DNA from: Clostridia bacterium
GTDB taxonomy: Bacteria; Bacillota; Clostridia; Oscillospirales; CAG-382
DNA: 64,000 bases
Direction of reading: 5' to 3'
Assembly (NCBI GenBank): GCA_017560085.1
Contig: JAFYPA010000052.1
Location: 1 to 64,000, forward strand
Shown here: positions 42,407-51,496 of the stretch, piece after piece
Layout: each line of letters begins with the position of its first letter
How positions within the stretch are numbered: the first letter of the stretch is position 1
Notes under the pieces: model-generated
Told to the model about the DNA's origin: nothing
Seen by the model: the letters and a program-made list of their open reading frames with translations, nothing else
Databases searched by the model: none
Made by a program: the position numbers and the translations under genes

Positions 42407-45115
42407 TTATCCGATAGCAGACTCGGTAGTTGTCGTCTCCGTGGGAGGTGTGACTTCTGCGGGAGGTGTTACTTCTGCAGGAGGTGTGGCCTCTGCGGGA
42501 GGTGTTACCGTGGGAGTGTCTATTATGTCAAATATGTCCTCCTGCTTGTGTCCGTCGTCGGGTGTGGTTGCTCCCGCATCGGGCTGTACAGGGGTTACGG
42601 TGGGGTCACCCTCTGTCGGGAGTCCCTCGGGATTTTCGGGAATCTCGGGAATTTCGGGCTCGATGGGGGCGTTTGCGTGTACCGTACAATAGCTGTTTGC
42701 GGGAATTTCAGCACTCGGGGTATATCCGTAGAATTTTCCTCCGAGGGCATTTTTAAACAGTGCCGTTGTATTCTCTGCGGGATAATCGAATCCGTCAACG
42801 GGCATTATCGTGTACTGTGCGTCGGTGATTTTCAGTGAATGGCTGAAAATTCTTTCCTCGCCTACAAGGACAAGCGACTTCTGTACAACGCTTTCCGCAG
42901 GACATCTTTCGCAGGCTACGGAGCCCGTGGAGGTATCCCAGTTTACGGGGTAATGAACATCGCAGGTCTTCTTGGGCGGTGTTACAAAGTACCCGGTTTC
43001 AACACGGTCACCTCTTACGTCAAGCGAGCAATAGGGTCCCGGTGCAAGTCCCGAATCCGCACAGTAGCTTGCCTTTACAAGACCGCTGTAATCGAACTTC
43101 TTAAGCTTCAGGTTTTCCGCCTTATTCTTCTCGAAAACTCTTTCGTGAATCTTATTCATAACCTTATCCCACGCCGCAAGCGCCTGGCTGTCGCCGAACT
43201 TTGCAAGGGATCTGGGAATATCGTATCCGAACCAGGTTGCACCAAGATAGTAGGGTGTATAGCCTACGAGGTAAACGTCCTTGTTGTCGTTGGTGGTACC
43301 TGTCTTTGCGGCAACCTCCACCTTATTCTTGAGGGTTATCTTCTTTGCGGTACCGCTTGCTACTACGTTTGTAAGAAGCTTTGTCATCATCTTTGATGTG
43401 CCTTCGCGGATTACGGCGTCACGCTTCTGTGTTCTGCTTGTGTCAAGAAGCACATTGCCCTTACTGTCGAGCACCTTTGTATAGAATATAGGCTCGGAGA
43501 ATACGCCCGTCTGGCTTGCGAGCATTGTATAACAGCCCGCTGTTTCAAGTGTGGTCAGACCGTAGGTAAGACCGCCGAGTGCGAGAGGTGCTATTGCTAT
43601 ATCCGACTTTTCAAGGCTTTCGACACAGAGCTCCTTTGTCAGAAAATCATATACGTACTGAGGTGTCATTTCCTGAACGAGTCTTGCGGCTACGGTGTTT
43701 TTGGACACCATAAGAGCACGCTCCATTGTGGTTTTGCCGTCGTAGGTGGCGGGAGCGTTCTTCGGCCAGTATCTGTTGTTCATCCACTGAAGGGGTGTAT
43801 CGTCTCTTACAGAGCCGTAGTCTATAAGTCCCATATCCATAGCGGGTGCGTATGCTGAGACGGGCTTTATTGCGGAGCCTATCTGTCTGCGGCTCATTGT
43901 GGCACGGTTGAGCACCATATTGCCTGTCTTTTCGCCTCTGCCGCCCACAATACCGAGAACCTGTCCGGTGTACTGATCCATTACCACCATTGCAGATTCG
44001 GGCTGTACGCCGTTATCAACCTTCTTGAAGGTAGAGGGATCGTTATAGGCCTCCTCGAGGATATTCTGTATATAGGGGTCTACGGTTGCGTATATTTCAA
44101 GACCGCCCGAGAGAACCATCTGCTGTGCGAGCTCCTTGGTGTAGCCGTATTCCTCCATAAGGTCCTCCTGAATTTCACGCCTTAATTCGTCCGTGAAGTA
44201 GGAGTAAACTATGTCGACCGTTTCTTCTCTGTTGATATTGAGAACAAGCTCTGCGTGCCATGCTTCAAGGTATTCGTCCTCGTCTATGAGTCCCTGGTCG
44301 CGCATTGCGGTAAGAACCACGCGGCGTCTTTCCCTGTTTTCGTCGGGATTAAGCTCGGGAGAATACTTTGTGGGAGATTTCGGAATGGAGGCAAGTGCCG
44401 CACATTCAACAAGCGTAAGCTCGGAAACATCCTTATCGAAGAAGTAGTTCGCCGCCGCGGAAACACCGTAGTTACCGTGTGAGAGCGGAATGGTATTGAG
44501 GTACATCTCCAGAACCTCGTCCTTGGTCTTCTTTTCCGTAAGGCTCATGGCTCTGAAGATTTCCGTTACCTTTCGCTGTATGGTGGTATCGCGCTCGCCC
44601 GTGATATTCTTTATGAGCTGCTGAGTGATTGTGGAGCCGCCGTAGCTCTTGTTGCCCTTGGCAAGCTCAAGCACAGCACCCGCGGTACGCTTGAAGTCAA
44701 ATCCGCCGTGCTCATAGAAGCGCTTGTCCTCTATGGCGATAAAGGCGTTCTGAAGGTTCTTGGGCATATTCTGGATGGGTGCCCAGTAGCGGTTTTCCGA
44801 GCCGTGGAGTCTCTGGTCCTCCATCTCGACATATTCCACAAGCTGTGTGCGCTCTATATCCGAATATACGGGATAGTAGATTTTACTTGTCATATCAAGG
44901 TTATATTTCAGGTCTACTATGTCGTAATCCTCGTCAATAAGGTAGTCACGGCAATAAATCGCAAATGCGCCCGCAACAATACCGCCCGTGATGATTCCCA
45001 CGAGGAGCAGCGTCAGAATTATACTGAACAGCGTGCTGAAGATTCCGCCAACAATACGGAGTGCCTTTATTTCGTCGGCACGGGAGGCGGAACGCTTTTT
45101 GGTTTTCTTTGCCAT
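42407..45115 (-). CDS. Class A penicillin-binding protein (PBP1A type)
   Basis: 902 residues; builds and cross-links peptidoglycan. After a short basic cytoplasmic part and a membrane helix (about 22-55), the glycosyltransferase 51 domain shows AIEDKRFYEHGGFD and GGSTITQQLIKN. The transpeptidase domain has the SxxK serine in GSAIKPV, SKNT and KTGTTNDN. The last 90 residues are a Pro/Thr/Glu tail with repeated TPPAEV units, probably threading through the wall. A terminator before the start of the tRNA was not seen. The ATG begins at 45115, behind AAAGGAC. Confidence 0.95.
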   Translation of the reverse strand: MAKKTKKRSASRADEIKALRIVGGIFSTLFSIILTLLLVGIITGGIVAGAFAIYCRDYLIDEDYDIVDLKYNLDMTSKIYYPVYSDIERTQLVEYVEMEDQRLHGSENRYWAPIQNMPKNLQNAFIAIEDKRFYEHGGFDFKRTAGAVLELAKGNKSYGGSTITQQLIKNITGERDTTIQRKVTEIFRAMSLTEKKTKDEVLEMYLNTIPLSHGNYGVSAAANYFFDKDVSELTLVECAALASIPKSPTKYSPELNPDENRERRRVVLTAMRDQGLIDEDEYLEAWHAELVLNINREETVDIVYSYFTDELRREIQEDLMEEYGYTKELAQQMVLSGGLEIYATVDPYIQNILEEAYNDPSTFKKVDNGVQPESAMVVMDQYTGQVLGIVGGRGEKTGNMVLNRATMSRRQIGSAIKPVSAYAPAMDMGLIDYGSVRDDTPLQWMNNRYWPKNAPATYDGKTTMERALMVSKNTVAARLVQEMTPQYVYDFLTKELCVESLEKSDIAIAPLALGGLTYGLTTLETAGCYTMLASQTGVFSEPIFYTKVLDSKGNVLLDTSRTQKRDAVIREGTSKMMTKLLTNVVASGTAKKITLKNKVEVAAKTGTTNDNKDVYLVGYTPYYLGATWFGYDIPRSLAKFGDSQALAAWDKVMNKIHERVFEKNKAENLKLKKFDYSGLVKASYCADSGLAPGPYCSLDVRGDRVETGYFVTPPKKTCDVHYPVNWDTSTGSVACERCPAESVVQKSLVLVGEERIFSHSLKITDAQYTIMPVDGFDYPAENTTALFKNALGGKFYGYTPSAEIPANSYCTVHANAPIEPEIPEIPENPEGLPTEGDPTVTPVQPDAGATTPDDGHKQEDIFDIIDTPTVTPPAEATPPAEVTPPAEVTPPTETTTTESAIG

Positions 45116-45241
45116 ATTATCAGTCCTTTCTTTTGCCGTTTTCGGTGCGAAGCCTTACGCACGGACAAATCCGTGAATAAAATCCGCAATTATGTAAAAA
45201 ATGATATATACAATATTTGTAAGGGCAGGTGTCATATCCGA

Positions 45242-45619
45242 ATGAATAAAAACGAATACGAGGCAAGGCTTGCGGAAAATCTCGCTTACCTTGCAAAAAG
45301 GCTTGCGGTGCTTTCCGCTCTTATTCTTATTTTTGCACTTCTTTCAAAGTATATTCCGAGGAGTGCAACCTATGAATACAAAATCGGCAAGGAGAGTGTT
45401 CAAAGCAGTGAAATCACCCTTTTGCCTCAGAGCGCCTCTCTGTGTACGCTCAGGCTCTGCGGAAACACGCTCGGAATTTACAGTCATTCGGGCATGCTTG
45501 AATACACCGCAGAAATAGATGCGGACATTCTGACCGACTACGACAGAAGACTTCTTTCCGAGGGCATCTGCGCAAGCTACGATGAGCTTTCCGTGCTTAT
45601 AGACGAGCTTCTGTCATAA
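45242..45619 (+). CDS. Small single-pass membrane protein, unknown
   Basis: 125 residues from the ATG at 45242; the ribosome site is weak. One helix (LAVLSALILIFALLSKYIP) follows a charged N-terminus. The outer part, including CTLRLCGNTLGIYS, is about 75 residues. It is divergent from the penicillin-binding protein gene and convergent with an AraC gene. The topology recalls small forespore or envelope proteins, but I do not recognise the family. Confidence 0.62.
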   Translation: MNKNEYEARLAENLAYLAKRLAVLSALILIFALLSKYIPRSATYEYKIGKESVQSSEITLLPQSASLCTLRLCGNTLGIYSHSGMLEYTAEIDADILTDYDRRLLSEGICASYDELSVLIDELLS

Positions 45620-45622
45620 GGC

Positions 45623-46435
45623 TCAGACCTTGCTGAACATCTTCGCGTACTTTGACGGAGTCATTCCCGTTTTTTCCTTGAAGGTACGGATGAAATGACT
45701 TTCGTTGAAGAAGCCGCACTCGACGCTTGTTTCAAGGACGGATTTGCCGGAAATCAGCATCCGCTTTGCATTTATCAGTCTTACGGTTACTATATATTTA
45801 TGCAGAGTTACCGAGGTCATTCCCTTGAAATCGGCGTTGAGCTTTGCGGAGCTTACGTAGAATTTGTCCGCAAGCACGCCCGCGGTAAGCGGCTCGCCGT
45901 AATTCTCGGCTATGTACTGAATTACGTTTTCTATGTAGGAAATGTTCTCGTTGCCCTCAAGTGTTCTTGCCGTGCCGACGTAATCGGAGAGCTTGTTTAC
46001 AAGAGAGGCAAGAAGCAGATACTGTCTGTTTACGTTTTCCTCTGATTCGAAGATGAGCCTTGTGTATATCATAAGCTCCTCAAGGTCCTCGCTCTCAAGC
46101 TCGGTTACACTGAAGTTTGTGTAGAAAAGCTTTCTGATTCCGAGAAGCTCTGCGGGGAATTTGCTCACGAACTCATCGTCGAAGTACATATTGTATCTTT
46201 TGTACAGCGTTCCCTTTTCCGCTATTACCGCGTGGAAGGTATTCGGGCTGTGAAGAATAACACAGGGCTTATCCGTCTTTACGGTTTCACCCGTATTAAT
46301 TATCGTGAGGCTTCCGCACAAAACGATAGACACCTCGTAGTGACTGTGAAAATGGAACTGCTCCATTTTTGTACCGTCGACGCTTCTGTAATCGAAGCGG
46401 ACGTTACCGGGAAAATCCTGATATATGTTCTGCAT
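45623..46435 (-). CDS. AraC-family transcriptional regulator with cupin domain
   Basis: 270 residues. The N-terminal cupin contains FHFHSHYEVSIVLCG, as in sugar-sensing AraC proteins. The C-terminal 100 residues are the DNA-binding domain (LADKFYVSSAKLNADFKGM and ECGFFNESHFIRTFKEKTG, then MTPSKYAK). No obvious target operon adjoins it, since both neighbours point elsewhere. It has its own promoter. Confidence 0.9.
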   Translation of the reverse strand: MQNIYQDFPGNVRFDYRSVDGTKMEQFHFHSHYEVSIVLCGSLTIINTGETVKTDKPCVILHSPNTFHAVIAEKGTLYKRYNMYFDDEFVSKFPAELLGIRKLFYTNFSVTELESEDLEELMIYTRLIFESEENVNRQYLLLASLVNKLSDYVGTARTLEGNENISYIENVIQYIAENYGEPLTAGVLADKFYVSSAKLNADFKGMTSVTLHKYIVTVRLINAKRMLISGKSVLETSVECGFFNESHFIRTFKEKTGMTPSKYAKMFSKV

Positions 46436-46487
46436 AAAGCTCCATCCGTTCTCGGGTCAAACCGTACCCGATATTTTTCCGACTACT

Positions 46488-46516
46488 ATTATACACTAAA
46501 ATATTAAAAAATGCAA
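46488..46516 (-). promoter_or_regulatory. Promoter of the AraC gene
   Basis: TTGCAT, 17 bases, TATAAT on the minus strand. Confidence 0.7.
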
Positions 46517-46669
46517 TTATTTTTGTGATTTTTCCGAAAAATAATAAAATTTTACGATTGATTAAAATTCGGGAGCATATTTTCACACAAGACGAAAGCT
46601 TGAGGTTGGCATTTTGCTATGTTTTTTCTCTGTGATTTATGCACTTTATATAAAAATTCAAATCGGGTA
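46517..46669. other. AT-rich spacer, no gene seen
   Basis: Spacer between divergent promoters. A small ATTTTTC/GAAAAAT inverted repeat lies near 46530; nothing else is seen. Confidence 0.4.
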
Positions 46670-46698
46670 TTGAAATGTACTCTTTTTTGTGGTATAAT
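46670..46698 (+). promoter_or_regulatory. Promoter of trkA-trkH
   Basis: TTGAAA, 17 bases, TATAAT, about 75 bases ahead of trkA. Confidence 0.75.
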
Positions 46699-46775
46699 AT
46701 TTAATTACAAAGACAGCAAGTATTAACATTTTCCCTGTCGCCTTGTGCGGCGGAAAGGATTTAAGGTCTATTCGG

Positions 46776-48143
46776 ATGAAAATTATTATTGTCGGCTGCG
46801 GAAAAATCGGTCTTTCCGTGCTTCGCAGGCTTATAAACGAGGGACACGACGTCGTGGCAATTGACAAAAGTCCCGAAATCATTGAAGAAATCTCCACTGC
46901 ATACGATGCAATGTGCGTTGTCGGCAACGGTGCGGACAGCGACATTCTCGAGGAGGCGGGCGCGGGAGACGCAGAGCTTGTGGTAGCCGTTACGGGCGTT
47001 GACGAGCTCAATATGCTTTCCTGCTTCCTTGCAAAAAAGATGGGTGCTAAGCACACAATTTCAAGAATCAGAACTCCCGAATACAACGACAAGAGCCTTG
47101 TCTTTCTGAAGGAGCAGCTTGAAATTTCGATGGCGCTCAATCCCGACTCTCTTGCGGCGGATGAGCTTTACAAGATGCTCAAGCTTCCCGGTGCGCTCAG
47201 CATTGACACCTTCTCAAGACGAAGCTTCGAGATGATAGAAATAAGACTTCACGACGATTCGCCCTTCGACGGAATGACTCTTATGGAAATCCGCAAGAAG
47301 TTCGATGCGAAGTTTCTTGTGTGCACTGTACAGAGAGAGGACGAGGTATTCATTCCCGACGGTAACTTTGTTCTTCGCAGCGGCGACAAAATCAACTTTA
47401 CCGCTCAGCAGACGGAGGTACTCAAGCTCTTCGGTATGCTCGGACTTAATCAGAAGCAGGCAAAGAGCGTTATGATAATAGGTGCAAGCAGAATTGCATT
47501 TTATCTTGCAAAGCAGCTTATCGCCTCGGGAAGCACGGTAAAGATTGTAGAGCAAAACAGAGAGGTCTGCGAAAAATTCGCCTCGCTCCTTCCCCAGGCT
47601 ATTGTAATCCACGGAGACGGTGCGAAGCACGACCTTCTTCTTGAGGAGGGGCTTCTTGATACAGATGCCTTCATTACTCTTACGGGTATGGACGAGGAGA
47701 ACATACTTCTTGCGTTCTATGCGGCTTCTCACAATGTTCCGCAGGTTATTTCGAAGGTAAATAAGCCCGAGCTTGTGACTCTTGCCACCACGCTCGGAAT
47801 CGACAGCATTGTTTCCCCCATCAAGATTGTTTCGGATATCCATTCAAGATACGCACGAGCTCTTGACAACTCCCTCGGAAGCAGTGTGGAGACTCTTTAC
47901 AAGCTTTGCGACGGCAAGGCGGAGGCTCTTGAATTCAATGTTACCTCCGAATTCGAGTACTGCGACATTCCCCTTAAGAGCCTTGCAATGAAAAAGAACA
48001 CTCTTATCTGCGGTATTATAAGAGGCAGAAAAAACATCATCCCCAACGGCGACGACGTAATTCTCCCGGGGGACAGCGTTGTTGTTATTGCAGAGGGTGC
48101 GATGCTCTCAAGCCTTGCGGAGGCTATTGAGGGCAAGAGATAA
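46776..48143 (+). CDS. trkA: Trk potassium uptake regulatory protein TrkA
   Basis: 455 residues from the ATG at 46776, starting MKIIIVGCGKIGLSVLRRL. Two RCK-N Rossmann domains (the second beginning SVMIIGASRIAFYLAKQL) each have a trailing RCK-C module, for example INFTAQQTEVLKLFG and VVVIAEGAMLSSLAEAI. It binds nucleotides and gates the TrkH channel from the inside. It is followed by trkH 48 bases later. Confidence 0.95.
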   Translation: MKIIIVGCGKIGLSVLRRLINEGHDVVAIDKSPEIIEEISTAYDAMCVVGNGADSDILEEAGAGDAELVVAVTGVDELNMLSCFLAKKMGAKHTISRIRTPEYNDKSLVFLKEQLEISMALNPDSLAADELYKMLKLPGALSIDTFSRRSFEMIEIRLHDDSPFDGMTLMEIRKKFDAKFLVCTVQREDEVFIPDGNFVLRSGDKINFTAQQTEVLKLFGMLGLNQKQAKSVMIIGASRIAFYLAKQLIASGSTVKIVEQNREVCEKFASLLPQAIVIHGDGAKHDLLLEEGLLDTDAFITLTGMDEENILLAFYAASHNVPQVISKVNKPELVTLATTLGIDSIVSPIKIVSDIHSRYARALDNSLGSSVETLYKLCDGKAEALEFNVTSEFEYCDIPLKSLAMKKNTLICGIIRGRKNIIPNGDDVILPGDSVVVIAEGAMLSSLAEAIEGKR

Positions 48144-48191
48144 GTCACTTCTCAACGTCTGCGGGAAAATCCGAAAGGAATTATTTATTAT

Positions 48192-49643
48192 ATGAACCGA
48201 AAATTAGTTTTCAATTATCTCGGAAAAATATCGGTCGCCTCGGGTGCGTTTATGCTTGTGCCCATTATCTGCGCCCTTGTTTTCCGTGAATATAACAGTC
48301 TTTTTGCCTTTCTTGTAACGGCGGTGATTTCCGTTGCGGCAGGTCTTGCCGTGTGTAAGTTCAGTAAGCCTAAGAGCAATCTTATGTATACAAAGGAAGG
48401 CTTTGCGATAGTTGCGCTCGCCTGGGTGGTAATGTCCTTCTTCGGGGCAATCCCCTTTATTATAACCGGAGACCTTACGAGTCTTGCGGATGCGTTTTTC
48501 GAAACGGTCAGCGGTTACACAACCACGGGTGCTACCATACTTGCGGATATAGAGGCTCTTCCGAAATCAATGCTTCTGTGGAGAAGCTTTACACACTGGG
48601 TTGGCGGTATGGGAGTTATTGTATTCGTAATGGCGATACTTCCCAACATTTCCGACAGGTCCGTACATATTATGCGCGCGGAAATGCCCGGCCCTATGTT
48701 CGGTAAGCTTGTTCCGAAATCAAGAGACACGGCGAAGATTCTTTACCTTATTTATATTGTAATGACCTTCACTCTGGCAATCTTCCTGCTTGCGGGCGGT
48801 ATGCCGCTTTACGAAAGCCTTGTTCACGCCTTTTCTACGGCGGGCACGGGCGGATTCAGCTGTAATGCGGACAGCATTCTCGGATATTCCGCTTACATTC
48901 AGTGGGTTATCATTGTATTTATGATACTGTTCGGCGTGAACTTCAATCTTTATTATTACTTCCTTGTCAAGCGCTCCTTTGCGGCCTTCAAGAGCACGGA
49001 GCTTGCGGTGTATCTTGGCATTATCGTTGCCGCATCCGCCGCAATATGTCTTAATATATCCAATCTTTTCGGCACACTTTCCGAGGCAATAAGGCACTCC
49101 GCCTTTGCGGTATCCGCCATCATCTCCACCACGGGCTATGCCACGGTTGACTTCGAGCTCTGGCCCGAATTCTCCAAGGCTATTCTGTTTATGCTGATGT
49201 TTATCGGAGGCTGTGCGGGCTCAACGGGCGGCGGTCTTAAGGTTTCCAGAATCATACTCCTTGTGAAGCTTATTTTCTCGGAGATACGCTATATGCTTCA
49301 TCCCAGAGCGGTAACCGCTGTAAGACTCGAGGGAAAGACCGTGGAAAAAAGCACTCTCAACAGTGTTTCCACGTATTTTGCGTTTTTCTTTGTTTGCTAT
49401 ATCGTTATATTTATAGCTCTGAGTATTTTCCAGCCGTCCTTCGGATTTAAGGAAAACTTCACGGCTGTTGCAACCTGTATGAATAATGTGGGTCCGGGCT
49501 TCGGAAAAATCGGTCCGGCCTCAAGCTTTGCGGAGTATTCCACAGCCTCCAAGGTGCTTCTCTCCTTTACGATGCTTCTCGGCAGACTTGAAATATTCCC
49601 GCTGATTCTCACCTGCCTCCCCCACACCTGGACAAAGGACTGA
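48192..49643 (+). CDS. trkH: Trk potassium uptake membrane protein TrkH
   Basis: 483 residues with about ten membrane segments in four pore-loop repeats. Selectivity-filter-like segments include SGYTTTGATIL, STAGTGGFSCN, STTGYATVD and NVGPGFG near the end. HWVGGMGVIVFVMAILP is highly typical. It transports K+ with TrkA. The ATG follows AAAGGAATT. Confidence 0.95.
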   Translation: MNRKLVFNYLGKISVASGAFMLVPIICALVFREYNSLFAFLVTAVISVAAGLAVCKFSKPKSNLMYTKEGFAIVALAWVVMSFFGAIPFIITGDLTSLADAFFETVSGYTTTGATILADIEALPKSMLLWRSFTHWVGGMGVIVFVMAILPNISDRSVHIMRAEMPGPMFGKLVPKSRDTAKILYLIYIVMTFTLAIFLLAGGMPLYESLVHAFSTAGTGGFSCNADSILGYSAYIQWVIIVFMILFGVNFNLYYYFLVKRSFAAFKSTELAVYLGIIVAASAAICLNISNLFGTLSEAIRHSAFAVSAIISTTGYATVDFELWPEFSKAILFMLMFIGGCAGSTGGGLKVSRIILLVKLIFSEIRYMLHPRAVTAVRLEGKTVEKSTLNSVSTYFAFFFVCYIVIFIALSIFQPSFGFKENFTAVATCMNNVGPGFGKIGPASSFAEYSTASKVLLSFTMLLGRLEIFPLILTCLPHTWTKD

Positions 49644-49653
49644 GTCGCTTTGC

Positions 49654-49676
49654 GAAATGCAAAATGCAAAATTAAT
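49654..49676 (+). repeat. ATGCAAA-rich intergenic repeat (second copy)
   Basis: Nearly the same sequence as part of 26818-26855, ending AAATTAAT. It lies right behind trkH. Confidence 0.5.
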
Positions 49677-49720
49677 GGTCGGGCAAATTGTAAACAAAAT
49701 GTCAATTATTGCAAAAACGC

Positions 49721-49749
49721 TTGCAATTCAAAGAATAGTGTGGTATAAT
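49721..49749 (+). promoter_or_regulatory. Promoter of rplS
   Basis: TTGCAA, 17 bases, TATAAT. Confidence 0.75.
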
Positions 49750-49849
49750 CAATCTGTTATGTATGGGCATTTTTGTGCTCACATAAACTAATATCACGGC
49801 ATTCCTCTGCATAGCTCCGCAAGAATGTCAGTTACAGGAGGTAAGTTTC
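49750..49849 (+). promoter_or_regulatory. Leader of rplS
   Basis: A 100-base untranslated leader ending in a strong AGGAGG. It may hold an L19 autoregulatory fold, as in other Firmicutes; I could not draw a convincing structure by eye. Confidence 0.35.
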
Positions 49850-50191
49850 ATGAATATCCTTGAAGCTTTTGCAAGCGAGCAGATTAAGAGCGAGGTTCCT
49901 GCGTTCAACATTGGTGACACCGTTAGAGTTCACAACAGAATCAAGGAAGGCTCCAGAGAAAGAATCCAGCTTTTCGAAGGCACCGTAATCGCTAAGAAGA
50001 ACGGCGGCATCGCTGAATCTTTCACAGTTAGACGTGTAGCATACGGCTGCGGCGTTGAAAAGACTTTCCCTCTCCACTCTCCCAACGTTGTTAAGGTAGA
50101 GCTCGTAAGAGAAGGTAAGGTTAGAAGAGCTAAGCTTTACTATGTTAGAGACAGAGTTGGTAAGGCTGCTAAGGTTAAGGAAAAGATCTAA
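49850..50191 (+). CDS. rplS: 50S ribosomal protein L19
   Basis: 113 residues. [41 protein letters not shown] and [18 protein letters not shown] are signature parts (the longest quoted in pieces). Its usual partners trmD and rimM are not adjacent. It has its own promoter and terminator. Confidence 0.97.
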   Translation: MNILEAFASEQIKSEVPAFNIGDTVRVHNRIKEGSRERIQLFEGTVIAKKNGGIAESFTVRRVAYGCGVEKTFPLHSPNVVKVELVREGKVRRAKLYYVRDRVGKAAKVKEKI

Positions 50192-50213
50192 GGATTTTTC
50201 AACCAAAGAAATT

Positions 50214-50242
50214 AAGGAAGGCGATTTGCCTTCCTTTTTCTT
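50214..50242 (+). terminator. Terminator of rplS
   Basis: AAGGAAGGC pairs with GCCTTCCTT around GATTT and is followed by a T-run. Confidence 0.9.
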
Positions 50243-50378
50243 TTTATTTTTCCGATTTCTCCCTCAAAAATCACATAAAATTCACACATCCCCCACTGTG
50301 ACTTCAAAAGGGTGTTGTACAATAAGCGTGTAAAAATCCATCAATGGTATAAAAATCCCAATCAAAGGAGGATTCATT

Positions 50379-51422
50379 ATGAAAAAGAGAAACAAGGTAA
50401 TTGCGGTAGCTATGGCACTTCTTCTCGCGGGAGGCGCAACAGCGGGAGCTATGGGCTTCGGCGGTATGATGAACGGCATGGGCTTTAAGAACCGTAACCG
50501 CACACAGACCGAAACGGAAACCGTTGATATGACAGCAAAGCGCAAGGAAATGCTTGACGTTATGCTTGAATCCGGAAAAATCACCGAGGAACAGTATAAC
50601 GAATACATTGCAGACCTTGAAAACGGCACAGGCTTCGGCGGTATGCACGGAAAAGGAATGCATATGGGCGGAAACAAGGGTATGCACGGTATGCCTTTTA
50701 TGGGCTTCGACCGTGAAAACATGCAGATGCCCGAGGGATTTGAGCTTCCCGAGAACTTTGAGCTTCCCGAAGGCTTTGAAAAGCCCGAGATGCCCGAAAT
50801 GACAGAAGAGAAGAAGGCTGAAATGCTTGAGAAGGCAAAGGAACAGCTCGCTTCTATGCTTGAAAAGGGTAAGATTACTCAGGAGCAGTATGATGAATAC
50901 ATTGCACAGCTTGAAAGCGGTGAGATGACACGCCCCTTCTTCGGAAATATAGGCAACGGCAAGGGCTTTGGCTTCGGTAATTTCGGTAAGGATTTTGAAA
51001 ACAAGGAATTCAAGGCTCCCGAAATGCCCGAAATGACGGAAGAAAAGAAGGCTGAGATGCTTGAGAAGGCAAAGGAACAGCTTGCTTCCATGCTTGAAAA
51101 TGGCAAGATTACTCAGGAGCAGTATGACGAGCAGCTCGCAAAGCTTGAAAGCGGCGAAATGACATTCCACTGCTTCGGCAATTTCCACGGCAAGAATATG
51201 CAGGGTGCAAAGAACAGACCCGAAAAGGCTGAAAAGCCCGCAAAGCTTGAAAAGCCCGAAAAGCTTGAAAAGCCCGAAAAGGCTGAGGCTGATACGGAAG
51301 CAACAGAGGAAGCAGACGAAACCGTAAAGACCGAAAAGGGTAAGAAGATGCCCGCAGGCGGTCGCGGTGCAAACAAGGGTAACGGCTTCGGTGCAATGGG
51401 TATGGGCGCAAAGAGACGCTGA
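50379..51422 (+). CDS. Secreted Met/Gly/Glu-rich protein with three helix-hairpin repeats
   Basis: 347 residues, ATG after AAAGGAGG. The N-terminus is a signal peptide (KVIAVAMALLLAGGATAGA). Three copies of a hairpin of the SHOCT/DUF2680 kind follow: MLDVMLESGKITEEQYNEYI, then two nearly identical ones with LASMLEKGKITQEQYDEYI and LASMLENGKITQEQYDEQL. Met/Gly/Phe-rich linkers (GGMHGKGMHMGGNKGMHG) separate them. The end is Lys/Glu/Pro low-complexity and then Gly-rich. The last two repeats are a 146-base direct DNA repeat (50784-50929 and 51018-51163). The function is unknown; metal or surface interaction is conceivable. Confidence 0.75.
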   Translation: MKKRNKVIAVAMALLLAGGATAGAMGFGGMMNGMGFKNRNRTQTETETVDMTAKRKEMLDVMLESGKITEEQYNEYIADLENGTGFGGMHGKGMHMGGNKGMHGMPFMGFDRENMQMPEGFELPENFELPEGFEKPEMPEMTEEKKAEMLEKAKEQLASMLEKGKITQEQYDEYIAQLESGEMTRPFFGNIGNGKGFGFGNFGKDFENKEFKAPEMPEMTEEKKAEMLEKAKEQLASMLENGKITQEQYDEQLAKLESGEMTFHCFGNFHGKNMQGAKNRPEKAEKPAKLEKPEKLEKPEKAEADTEATEEADETVKTEKGKKMPAGGRGANKGNGFGAMGMGAKRR

Positions 51423-51448
51423 TACTCAACGGAACAGAATACACAAAA

Positions 51449-51485
51449 ATCCCGGAGAATTTTACATCCTCCGGGATATCTTTTT
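51449..51485. terminator. Bidirectional terminator
   Basis: ATCCCGGAG pairs with CTCCGGGAT, with T-runs on both strands, between convergent genes. Confidence 0.88.
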
Positions 51486-51496
51486 GCTTATTTAAA

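Noticed and set aside
44708-45241. N-terminal extension of the small membrane protein gene at 45242
   Set aside because: The extension is antisense to the penicillin-binding protein gene. The plausible product starts at 45242.
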